Below are positions 17,618 to 27,982 of a stretch of DNA of 64,000 nt, in pieces. The DNA is taken from NCBI GenBank assembly GCA_963757395.1, contig CAVWRK010000003.1, positions 186,001 through 250,000 of the forward strand, given 5' to 3'. Under the pieces are notes generated by a model. It was not told where the DNA came from, made no database searches, and saw only the letters and a list, made by a program, of their open reading frames with translations. The position numbers and the translations under genes are program-made. The stretch comes from DATAOG01 sp963757395 (lineage in GTDB: Bacteria; Pseudomonadota; Alphaproteobacteria; Geminicoccales; Geminicoccaceae). Numbering within the stretch: position 1 is the stretch's first letter; each line of letters opens with the position of its first letter.

Positions 17618-18277
17618 TCAAGGGTCGAGCCCGGCGAAAGCTGCCTCGCCCGCCAGCAGGGCGCCGGCACTCTGGCCGTCGAGCCGCCGCGCCGAGCGGA
17701 TCAGGTAGTCGGCGAGCGCTGCGACCTGGGTGGCGTCCGGCTCGGACCCGCCGCGCCAGACATTGGCGCGCAGCATCGGCCCGAGCCGGTCCGCCTGGCC
17801 GCCGTCGATGACCGCATCGAGCGCCTGCAGGCGGGCATAGAACTGGCCCGCGAGCCGCTTGACCTGCTTGCCGACCCCGAGATCGCCGATCCCGAGCTCG
17901 CGCAGGCCCCGGTCGAGGTCGGCGATCATCACATCGAACAGCGCCTGGCCGAGCGCCTGGCCGGCAGCGCCTTCGCGCCGCAGCCGCAGCAGGATCAGGG
18001 CGGCGTGCAGGCCGATCATCTCGAACCGGCCCTCGGGCGTGTCGGGCACGCCGAGCGCACGGAAGAAGCCGGGCGCCCGCGCGCTCGCGACCAGATCGCG
18101 ATAAAGCCGCTGCGCCGCCGCCTGCAGCGCCGCGCGCGCCGCCCGCCGGGCTCCAAGCGACCCGGCCCACGCCCAGAGGCGCTGCAGCCGAAAACGCGGG
18201 GACCGGGAACGCGGGTCGGCGGCCTGCGGCGCCGGGGCGGCGATCGCGGCGGGGTCCGATGGTTGTGCTCGGCTCAT
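17618..18277 (-). CDS. Ubiquinol-cytochrome c chaperone family protein
   Basis: A 219-residue homologue of the CBP3/UQCC1 family that assists cytochrome b or bc1 complex assembly. The domain spans about residues 55-200: LYRDLVASARAPGFFRALGVPDTPEGRFEMI, then LHAALILLRLR, FDVMIADLDRGLRELGIGDLGVGKQVKRL and FYARLQALD. It is divergent from the BamE-like gene, with 41 bases between the starts. The same pair flanks yceD-rpmF-plsX in many alphaproteobacteria. Confidence 0.92.
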   Translation of the reverse strand: MSRAQPSDPAAIAAPAPQAADPRSRSPRFRLQRLWAWAGSLGARRAARAALQAAAQRLYRDLVASARAPGFFRALGVPDTPEGRFEMIGLHAALILLRLRREGAAGQALGQALFDVMIADLDRGLRELGIGDLGVGKQVKRLAGQFYARLQALDAVIDGGQADRLGPMLRANVWRGGSEPDATQVAALADYLIRSARRLDGQSAGALLAGEAAFAGLDP

Positions 18278-18318
18278 GGCCTGCTAGACTGTCAGCTGCC
18301 TGTCCGAGGATCAAGACG

Positions 18319-18777
18319 ATGGCACGAACCGGCTGGAAGGCGGCGCCGGCCGCCCTGGCTTTTCTGACGCTGGTCGCCTGCACGCCGGAGATCAGCAACC
18401 ACGGCTATCGCTTCGACGAGGCGGCGCTCGCCCAGGTCGAGCCCGGCCGCACGACCCGCGACGGCGTCGCCCAGCTGCTCGGCTCGCCGTCGTCGATGGC
18501 GACCTTCGACGACAAGATCTGGTACTATGTCAGCCAGCGAAGCGAGCACATGTCGTTCTATCAGGACGAGGTGGTCGAGCAGAAGGTGATCTCGATCACG
18601 TTCGACGCCGGCGGCGTGGTCCAGAGCGTCGACCACCATGACCTCGGCGACGCCCAGGAGGTCGCCTTCGTCGCCCGCGAGACCCCGACCTCGGGCAAGG
18701 AGCTGAACGCCTTGCAGCAGTTCCTCAGCAACCTCGGCCGGTTCAATCCGCAAGGGAATCAGACCCCCAACCCGTGA
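18319..18777 (+). CDS. BamE/SmpA/OmlA-family outer membrane lipoprotein
   Basis: A 152-residue lipoprotein. The start MARTGWKAAPAALAFLTLVAC is a signal peptide ending in a lipobox (LVAC), so Cys 21 would be lipidated. The mature part has the BamE fold motifs: FDEAALAQVEPGRTTRDGV, LLGSPSSMATFDDKIWYYVSQ and VVQSVDHHDL. BamE-type proteins stabilise the outer-membrane beta-barrel assembly complex. The ATG at 18321 region (18319) was chosen because upstream in-frame sequence overlaps the divergent gene. Confidence 0.92.
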   Translation: MARTGWKAAPAALAFLTLVACTPEISNHGYRFDEAALAQVEPGRTTRDGVAQLLGSPSSMATFDDKIWYYVSQRSEHMSFYQDEVVEQKVISITFDAGGVVQSVDHHDLGDAQEVAFVARETPTSGKELNALQQFLSNLGRFNPQGNQTPNP

Positions 18778-18795
18778 GCGCCGGCCGCCAACGGC

Positions 18796-19387
18796 TCAGC
18801 CGCGGCCCGCCGCCGCCTGGGCGAGCTCGACGCCCGCCAAAGCCTCCGCCAGCCCGACCTCGATCCCGAGCGCCTCGAGACGCAGACTGATGCTTGCCTC
18901 GCGCAGATACACACTCCGCCAGACCTCGCCATCGTTGGACGAGACCTCCGCCTCCGCGCGGTCCTGCGCGATCAGCACATAGTGCCTGAGCGATGGAATC
19001 GTGGCATAGGCCCAGCGGCTGAACCCATGATCGCGCTCCTCGGTGCTGCCCGACAGCACCTCGACCACCACCACCGGATCGCAGATCTCCTTGTCCCGGC
19101 CCCGCCGCTCGCCACCGGCGACGACCACGTCCGGATACATGACATCGCCCCGCGGCGTCACGACCCGAACGTCGGCGGCCAACACCAGGCAGTCGGTGCC
19201 TGCCAGCCGCCGCCGGAGCGCCACCACGAGATTGAGCGCGATCGTGTTGTGATTGAGCGTGCCGCCAGTCATCGCGAACACGGGCACCGCCGATCCGCTC
19301 CTGCCGCAGCTCCTGCGCCGCCTCCCATTCGAGGAACTCGGCAAGCGCCATCTGCTCGGGCAGTATCTGACGCGCGGGCTCGGTCAT
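18796..19387 (-). CDS. Uma2-family (PD-(D/E)XK nuclease fold) protein, one frame break
   Basis: Uma2 proteins have a restriction-endonuclease-like fold and unknown cellular role, and they often occur in accessory regions. The N-terminal segment (MALAEFLEWEAAQELRQE) is in one frame from an ATG at 19387. The rest is in another: VFAMTGGTLNHNTIALNLVVALRR, DVMYPDVVV, CDPVVVVEVLSGSTEERD, KWAY-like GFSRWAYA and YVLIAQDRAEAEV. The candidate nuclease residues D (YPDVVV) and E-x-L (VVVEVLS) are present. The break lies near 19270-19285. Confidence 0.82.
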
Positions 19388-19527
19388 ATGCCTACCCTAC
19401 CAAACCCCACCGGCCTCGTCATGGCCGTTCTCGGCGGCGGCGGGTAGCGCCTGCCCGCCGGGCCAACGATGACTTGAAGAGCGCGGGCCGAGCCACTGAT
19501 GACCATGACCGGTCCGGATGGGTGACG

Positions 19528-19776
19528 ATGGCGAGCTGGAAGGTCGCGGAAGCCAAGGCGCGCTTCAGTGCGCTGATCGACAAGGCGCTCCGCGAGGGGG
19601 CGCAGGACATCACGCGCCACGGCAAGCGGACCGTGGTCGTGGTCGCGGCCGAGGAGTGGGACCGCAAGGCGCGGCGCACGCAAAGCCTCACCGAGTTCCT
19701 CGACCGCTCGCCGCTCAAAGGTTCCGGCCTCGAGGTCGAGCGGCTGCGAGACCAGCCGCACGACGTCGAGCTGTGA
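19528..19776 (+). CDS. Phd/YefM-family antitoxin
   Basis: An 82-residue antitoxin. The N-terminal half matches the Phd/YefM DNA-binding domain: MASWKVAEAKARFSALIDKAL, then QDITRHGKRTVVVVAAEEWDR. The C-terminal half (FLDRSPLKGSGLEVERLRDQP) would bind and block the toxin. The stop overlaps the start of the PIN toxin by four bases (GTGA), the standard translationally coupled arrangement. Such pairs usually autoregulate their promoter; no operator was identified here. Confidence 0.92.
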   Translation: MASWKVAEAKARFSALIDKALREGAQDITRHGKRTVVVVAAEEWDRKARRTQSLTEFLDRSPLKGSGLEVERLRDQPHDVEL

Positions 19777-20195
19777 GGTATCTGCTCGACACCAACGTGA
19801 TCTCGGAATGGACCAGGCCGCGTCCGGACGCCGGCGTGGTCGCCTGGCTCGATGCCGCCGACGAGGACACGCTCCACCTCAGCGTGCTCGCGTTCGCCGA
19901 GATTCGCCTCGGCATCGAGCTGCTGCCGGACGGGCCGAAGCGCAGGCGGATCAGCACCTGGCTCGACGACGACCTCGCGGCCCGGTTCGAGGGCCGGATC
20001 ATCGACATCGATCGCGCGATCGGCGAGGCCTGGGCGGCGATCGTCGCCCGCGGTCGCGCGCGCGACGCCCCGCCGCCGGTGCTCGACGCCTTCCTGGCGG
20101 CGACGGCGTTGGTGCACGGCATGACGCTGGTGACGCGCAACGAGCGCGACCTGGCGGGCCTCGACGTTCCGATCCTGAATCCCTGGCAGACATAG
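19773..20195 (+). CDS. FitB/VapC-type PIN-domain ribonuclease toxin
   Basis: A 140-residue PIN domain from a GTG start: RYLLDTNVISEWTRPRP with the first catalytic Asp, LSVLAFAEIRLGIELL with the conserved Glu, PPPVLDAFLAATALVHGMTLVTRN with the remaining acidic residues, and the ending LNPWQT typical of FitB-like toxins. All expected acidic residues are present, so the toxin is probably active. The antitoxin is immediately upstream with a four-base overlap. Confidence 0.93.
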   Translation: MRYLLDTNVISEWTRPRPDAGVVAWLDAADEDTLHLSVLAFAEIRLGIELLPDGPKRRRISTWLDDDLAARFEGRIIDIDRAIGEAWAAIVARGRARDAPPPVLDAFLAATALVHGMTLVTRNERDLAGLDVPILNPWQT

Positions 20196-20205
20196 CGCGT
20201 CTGAT

Positions 20206-21787
20206 TTAGCGCTTCGGGGCTCCTGCCTCCCCTTCCGGCCCGCGACCCTCCTGCATCCGCTGCAACACCTCGGTGATCGGCCCGAGCAGCCCGGCATCCG
20301 GCTCGCCGCCCGAGCTTCTCGCAGCGTTCGATGTACTGCTGGCACATCGGCACCATCCGATGCGCGAACGCCGGCGGATGCGCGAGGAACGGCCCCGAGA
20401 GCGTCACGATCGCCTCCCGGTTCACGTCCAGGGCTTCAGGAGTGCGATCGGCAGCTTCGAGCGCGTTCGCGAGCACCGCGAGCGACACCGCTAGGTCGGG
20501 CGCGAAGGCGTCGGGCCGGGCCCGGGCCAGCTCGCGGTACAGCGCCGCGGCCTCCTCGGCGGCCTGGAGAGCCGCCTCGCGCCGCCCGAGCGCGCTCAGC
20601 CTACCGGCCAGGTTGTTGAGGGACCTCGCCAGATCGGGAGTGAAGGCCTCGGGCCGCGCCCGGGCCAGCTCGCGGTACAGCGCCGCGGCCTCCTCGGCCG
20701 CCTGCAGCGCCGCCTCTCGCCGCCCGAGCCCGCTCAGCACATTAGCCAGGTTGTTGAGGGACCTCGCCAGATCGGACGTGAACGCCTCGGGCCGGCGACC
20801 GAGCCAGCTCGCGGTACAGGCCCGCGGCCTCCTCGGCGGCCGGGAGCGCCGCCTCCCGCCGCCCGAGCTCGCTCAGCCTATTGGCCAGGTTGTTGAGGGA
20901 ATCGCCAGATACGGGGTGAAGGCGTCGGGCCGGGCCCGAGCCAGCTCGCGGCGCAAGGCTACGGCCTCCTCGGCGGCCTGGAGCGCCGCTTCGCGCCGCC
21001 CGAGATCACTCAACATGGCGGCCAGGTTGTTGAGAGACAGTGCCAGATCGGGCATGAAAGCGTCGGGCTGGGCACGGGCCAGCTCGCGGCGTAAGGCTAC
21101 GGCCTCCTCGGCGGCATTGAGCGCCGCTTCGCGGCGCCCGAGATCGCTCAGCGTCGCGGCCAGGTTGTTGAGGGACATGGCGAGATCGGCCGTGAAGGCG
21201 TCGGGTCGGGCCCGGGCCAGCTTGCGGTAGAGGCCCGCGGCCTCCTCGGCGGCATTGAGTGCCGTCTCGCGCCGCCCGAGATCGCGCAGCCGATTGGCCA
21301 GGTTGTTGACGGACCCAGCAAGATCCGGCGTAGAAGCGCCGGGCCGCGCTGCCGCCAGGGTCCGCCGCAGCCGCACCGCCTCCTCGGCTGCCGCGAGCGC
21401 CTCCTCCCGCCGCCCGAGGTCACTCAAGGTGTTGGATAGGTTGTCTAATGCCCCTGCCAGGCCGGATCGAAAAGCATCTGGCCTGGAGACCAAGAGCTCT
21501 CGATAGAGGGCTACCGCTTCGTTCGCGGCTTCGAATGCCTGTTCCACACGGCCGAGGCTGCCTAGCGTGGCAGACAAATTCACCCGCGTTGATGCTCGCA
21601 GCGCCTTATGATCATCGGGGTCGTCTACCGCAAGTTCCCCCGAGACCTGATCGGCCCATAGCGCCGCCTTCAACGCGTCCTCAAGACGTCCCAAGTCGCG
21701 CAGGTCCGTCGACAACTCGCTAAGCACCCTCGTCAAGACTTGAGGCACCTTCTGAGGGCTGGCAGTGCGGAGTTCCTCGATCTGCAT
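20206..21787 (-). CDS. Tetratricopeptide-repeat protein, three frame breaks
   Basis: About ten tandem TPR-like repeats of roughly 45 residues, with a consensus of AEEAVALYRELARARPDAF followed by LAGSLNNLANRLSDLGRREEAL. From 21787 to about 20890 the frame is open (MQIEELRTASPQKVP). Frame breaks near 20903, 20805 and 20315 are inferred because the repeat pattern continues in another frame each time; the last frame ends at 20206. The repeats are nearly identical to each other, typical of fast-evolving TPR arrays. It lies 57 bases downstream of the STAND NTPase gene on the same strand and may be its sensor partner, or the two may be one gene split by another indel. Confidence 0.75.
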
Positions 21788-21844
21788 ATAGTGCCTACCC
21801 GGTCCCAGCGACCTAGATTTGCCGTCACGGACGGCGCGGAGGGT

Positions 21845-23666
21845 TCATCTGTCGTGCTCGCCCTTCTGCAACCGTTCCATGTGATATCGCAGGATAGTTT
21901 CAACCCTCTCATCGTACAGCCGGTAGTCAGCCGACGCCAGCATACCACGAAGCACTTCGACCGGCTCAGACATCGTATCTAAGGCTCGGGTTAACCATTT
22001 TTCCGCCTCGGGACGCCGCATTGCAAGACGACTGAGTGCGATTATTGCACGTTCACGATAGTGTTGAACAGCGGCGGGCAGTAGGCCGGGCCATCGCTCC
22101 AATGCGAAATCGATCAGCTCTTCGCCCAGCAGGTCCGGGCGGAGCGGCTCGACCCGACGCGGGTCGGCGCCCGCCGCCGGATAGAGCCGGCGGATCAGGC
22201 TCAGCACGCGGTGCAGCGGGTCGGCCGCAAGATCCTTCAGCTGCGGCGCAAGTCTGAGGATCGTCTCCGCCTCCTGCGGATCGGCGGCGCCCTGGGTGAG
22301 CGTAAGTAGTGCGATCGCCTGACGGAGCGCGTCGATCGAGAGCTCGAGCCCGAAGGTCTCGGCTCCCCGCGTCCAGATCTCAGCCTCACGGGACAGGATA
22401 TAGGCGAACAGCTGCTCGGCGTCGGCGATGCTCTGGCCTTCGGCGGCGGCGAGTGCTGCCATGTGGATCATCAGCACCGGTGCGAAGTCGTCGGTCCCGA
22501 AGTCGGGAGGCTCGCCCGCCTGCTCGATGGGCGGCAGGTGCTCGACGAACGCTCGCCGCGCGCGGGCGAACTCCTCGCCGCGATCCGCGGACGTGACCGC
22601 CAGCGCAGCGATCTCCCGGGGCTCGCCGATTGCCGGACCATCCCAGAGATCGCGGACCGGTTGACCAAGCTCGGGCAGCGTCCGCCACCAGTCGCCGGCG
22701 CCGCGCGCCAGCATCAGCACCCGGAGCTTGCGTCCAACCGGACGCCCCGCCGCGAAGGCGAAGGCCCGAGCGACCTCCGCGGGCTTGTCCTCGGCGTAGT
22801 CGATGACGATCAACAGCGGCTTCGGCAACGCATTGAACTGTGGGATCAGCCAGACGGGCACGTCCGCCAGACGGCGCTGCAGGAAGCCCGCCCGCCAGCC
22901 GCGGGCATCCAGCATGCGGCAGAGTTCCTGCGCGAACCGGGTCTTGCCCATGCCGCCCGCGCCGTAGAGGAGCTGGACGCCGACATCGGGTGGTGCCTCG
23001 CACCAGGTGATCAGGTCCTGCACGAGTTGCGCGCGTCCTTCGAACCTCACGATCGCGCGCTCCGGCACCAGGAGCGCGCTCGGCGGGTTACGGTCGGATC
23101 GCCAGGGCGCGGGGGCGCGCGGCCGGATCAGCATCGCCTCGGCGGCGATCGCCTTGAGCGTGCCGGCGACATCGCCCTCGCGCTCGATCGTGTCGAGCTT
23201 CGCGAGCACGGCCTGCTTGAAGGCAAAGTCGATCTCGGCCAAGGCACCCTCGTCCGCGAACAGCGCTTCGAACACGGCCGGGATCACGTGCTCACGGCAG
23301 ATCGATCCGACCTCCGAACCCTGGCCAGGGGGCCAGCGGTTGAACCGAGCCTGCTGCTCGGCGATCGCCGCCTGCCGGCCGATACCTCTCCGGATCAGCT
23401 CGTCGATGGTCAGGCCGACAGCTTCGAAATGGGCCGCTGCCGTGAACAGGATCTTCTCGACCCGCTCCGCTCCGCCGAGCTCGTGTGCCGGCAGCCTCTC
23501 CAGGCGAGTTCGCACGCTCTCGACGAAGTCGCTCGTAACGGGACCGCTCTTCGGGTCCGAACCAGCCGACGACCCGGTCGATCGCGGCGTGGCCGACCCT
23601 CTCGGCCAACACTGTCGGCCGTGTGACGGCAGTGACGACGAGTTTGGCAACCTCGGCAGTGCTCAC
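21845..23666 (-). CDS. STAND-type P-loop NTPase, one frame break
   Basis: A protein of about 605 residues. Walker A is GAGGMGKTRFAQELC and Walker B is LLIVIDYAEDK; a helical region with WWRTLPELGQ and a winged-helix-like segment follows. These features fit the STAND/NB-ARC class, which oligomerises on ligand binding. The N terminus from a GTG at 23666 (STAEVAKLVVTAV, IDRVVGWFGPEERSRYE) is in another frame from the rest; the break is near 23530-23550. The first 180 residues match no domain I recognise and could hold an effector or adaptor. The TPR gene follows closely on the same strand. Confidence 0.75.
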
Positions 23667-23980
23667 CAGTATTTCCTGCGGCCCTCAATCCAACCGGAGA
23701 ATGACACGCCGCAAATGGCCCGACAACTCTCAGCTTTTTGCGCGCATTTCGGGTCAAATTCGAGGCAAATGCCGATCATTGATCCGGATTGATGACGCGT
23801 GGAGGCGATTGAGTCTGGCCGTCAGGAAGCCGTCACCCAAGTGACGCAAACCGACCGATCGGTGACGCATAAGTGGCGCATCACTGACGCATAAGTGACG
23901 CATCGGTGGCGCATTTATGCGTCGAAAGTGTGCGCTGAGGCGCACTGCCGGCGCAAGTTCGGCCTGCAGGCGCCGCCTGC
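23667..23980. other. Intergenic region with TGRCGCAT repeats
   Basis: About 314 bases between the STAND gene start and the hppA stop, with no convincing gene. From 23840 to 23925 it contains six copies of TGACGCAT/TGGCGCAT-like octamers plus an inverted ATGCGTC. The composition is less GC-rich than the flanks. Confidence 0.6.
23863..23883 (+). repeat. 21-bp direct repeat, copy A (downstream of hppA)
   Basis: This copy begins TGACGCATAAGTGGCGCATC and is identical over 21 bases to the copy at 26318-26338. A near-copy at 23885-23904 differs at one base (TGACGC in place of TGGCGC). The repeats bracket hppA. Confidence 0.85.
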
Positions 23981-26074
<2,094 letters not shown>

Positions 26075-26834
26075 CGTTTTTCTCGCCCTCTCCGGCTGCG
26101 CTGCACCCTCGGCCGATCCCCGTCCGGCCGCCGCGGCGGAACCTAGAAGAACCACGCCCGGGTGACAAGCAGCACGGCACGGCGCGCGCCGCCGAACGCC
26201 AGCGCTCGGATGCCGCACGCCCGGTCGGGCCGCCAGACCGCACGATTGATTTTCTTCCCGAATTCGACTTCGATCCTCGGGCACATGCGGCAGATGTGGC
26301 GCATGTTTTTCTATGACTGACGCATAAGTGGCGCATCATTTATTTACATGCCGCTAAGTCGAGCCTAAGTAACGAGGAGATTGATAGGCGGCTGATCCGG
26401 ATTTATCTGAACGCGGCGAAGGTTCTCAGCGGATTTGTTGAGTTTTTGCGATGTCCGGGGGCCGCCTGGAGGCCAATCTCCAGCCGATCTCCAGCGTCCG
26501 CGCCCGAGGTTGATGCTACACTTCTGACGCATCATGCGTCACTTTCGGCGCATCGGGCCCGAGCCGGTCGCCTGCTGGCAGTGCCATTGCGAGAATATCT
26601 TCCAGACATACTCTGCTTCCGGTTATAGAGTCCCGGTTATGCACCTGGGCTTTAACCGAAAATGAGGATCCGCAGGCTCATCATCGAAGAGAAGACGCAG
26701 GAATCCGATAGCGGCTGGCGCTCGGAAGACCTGCAGCCGCGGTACTCGCCCGTGTTCACCAGAACGCGCCGATCAGAGCCGGCTGGCGATGGCGCTCGGC
26801 GCGTGCGGTCGCCGGCGAGCGCCAGTTCGTACTC
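26075..26834. other. Long intergenic region upstream of hppA with repeats
   Basis: About 760 bases without a convincing gene start; the hppA promoter should lie near its right-hand side at 26075-26250. Octamers TGRCGCAT recur at 26296, 26318, 26330 and 26526. A palindrome, GACGCATCATGCGTC, lies at about 26527-26541. The stretch 26340-26440 is markedly AT-richer than the surrounding genes, which suggests foreign or spacer DNA. Confidence 0.55.
26318..26338 (+). repeat. 21-bp direct repeat, copy B (upstream of hppA)
   Basis: Identical over 21 bases to 23863-23883 and in the same orientation. Together the two copies flank hppA at a spacing of about 2.46 kb. Confidence 0.85.
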
Positions 26835-27131
26835 GTGGCCCTGTGCCATCCGGGTCGCAACAATTGGCAGGCGATGCTGATTTTGTGCACGGAGAGTGGT
26901 GGCTCTTTGGTCGGCCGCTACGAATATCACGGGAACCATCCCGGTCTGCACGCCCACGCCCATTGCTGGCGCGGCGGCATCGAGATCGGGCCGGGCAGCG
27001 TTGACAATCTCCTGCGTGTACCATCCTCTGGAATGCCGCATCGGCGCCGCTTTGCCTGGACGGAGAACGGCTTTTGGGAGGCGGCGCGAAGGTTCTTCCG
27101 GGTGCAGGAGCGCAAAGGGCCCTTGCTGTGA
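26835..27131 (+). CDS. Hypothetical protein, coupled to DUF1828 gene
   Basis: A reading frame of at least 98 residues with protein-like composition (NWQAMLILCTESGG, LVGRYEYHGNHPGLHAHAHCWRGG, WTENGFWEAARRFFRV). The His/Cys-rich HAHAHCW segment could bind metal, but I do not recognise the family. The GTG at 26835 is arbitrary: the frame is open upstream from 26714 (RAGWRWRSARAVAGERQFVLV) with no ATG. Its stop overlaps the DUF1828 start by four bases (GTGA), so the two were probably translated together, like a toxin-antitoxin or other two-gene module. Confidence 0.6.
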   Translation: MALCHPGRNNWQAMLILCTESGGSLVGRYEYHGNHPGLHAHAHCWRGGIEIGPGSVDNLLRVPSSGMPHRRRFAWTENGFWEAARRFFRVQERKGPLL

Positions 27132-27935
27132 TCACGCCGGAACAGTTGAAGAACGCGCTGTGCGCGGCGTTCTGCTCGGCGTTCGAGGTCCACGCCGTAG
27201 CGGCAGGCTATGCGGTGAGCTCGATTTTCACCGACCGGTCCGGCGACCGGATCGGCTTCTATGTGGTCGAGAGCGAGGATGGCTACCGGGTCGAGGACGA
27301 CGGCGAATACCTCTCGCGGCTGATTGCCTCGGGCGTCGAACTGGACAAGGGTCAGCGCAGCCAGCTGCTCGATGCCGTGCTTGCCGAGGGACGCGCCTAC
27401 TGGGATCGCGACTCCCTGGAGATCCGGACCGAGGCATTCCCCGAAGGCGGATATCGCGGATCGGGCCGCCGGGTTCCTTTCGGCTCTGATCCGCGCCCGA
27501 GACATCGAGCTGCTGACCCGCGAGTTTGTCAGCTCGGCGTTCCGGGAGGATGTCATGCGCGCGCTCACCGAGCGCTTCGGCCAGGTTGTCGAGATCGAAG
27601 AGGACGTGGCGATTCATAAGGACTTCGAGGATTTCGTCAGCGATGTCGTGCTCCGGCCCAAGGCACGCAGGACGAACTGCCGCGCTCTATCTGGTCAACA
27701 ACAATGAGAAGCTCGGCGAAGCGCTCCTCCTCCAGCAGGAGGCGCGAATGAAACAGAGAACGGACTTTGCCGTGATTGCGCTGATCGAAGAGCGCGACCT
27801 ACGCCCGATCAGCCGGCGCAAGTTCCAGCGGGCCCAGAACCGCGACCTGTCACGATGCCGATCTTCCGCGGCGACGAGGCGGCGGCTGTGGACGCCATCG
27901 AGCGCAAGCTTGGAATCGAACGCCACGTCGCTTGA
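27128..27935 (+). CDS. DUF1828/DUF1829-like protein, about three frame breaks
   Basis: From a GTG the N-terminal 105 residues match DUF1828: ITPEQLKNALCAAF, GDRIGFYVVESEDGYRVEDDGEYLSRLIASG and LLDAVLAEGRAYWD. The C-terminal half (ALIRARDIELLTREFVSSAF, RALTERFGQVVEIEED, then IYLVNNNEKLGEALLLQQ and VDAIERKLGIERHVA) continues through three other frames, with breaks near 27440, 27670 and 27850. Reconstructed length is about 268 residues. The family's function is unknown, and it is often found in mobile or defence-associated regions. It is convergent with the TIR-FGE gene. Confidence 0.75.
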
Positions 27936-27982
27936 CCCAGGACAGGCTTCGCCCCAGACTCCAAGGAGTAAAGAGGCGAAAT

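Noticed and set aside
23840..23925. CRISPR array
   Set aside because: The TGRCGCAT copies are too short and unevenly spaced, with no unique spacers of about 30 bases and no cas genes in the window.
26446..26628. Short plus-strand frame between hppA and the unknown gene
   Set aside because: Composition is Arg/Ser/Pro-rich, no ribosome-binding site and it runs through the repeat octamers.
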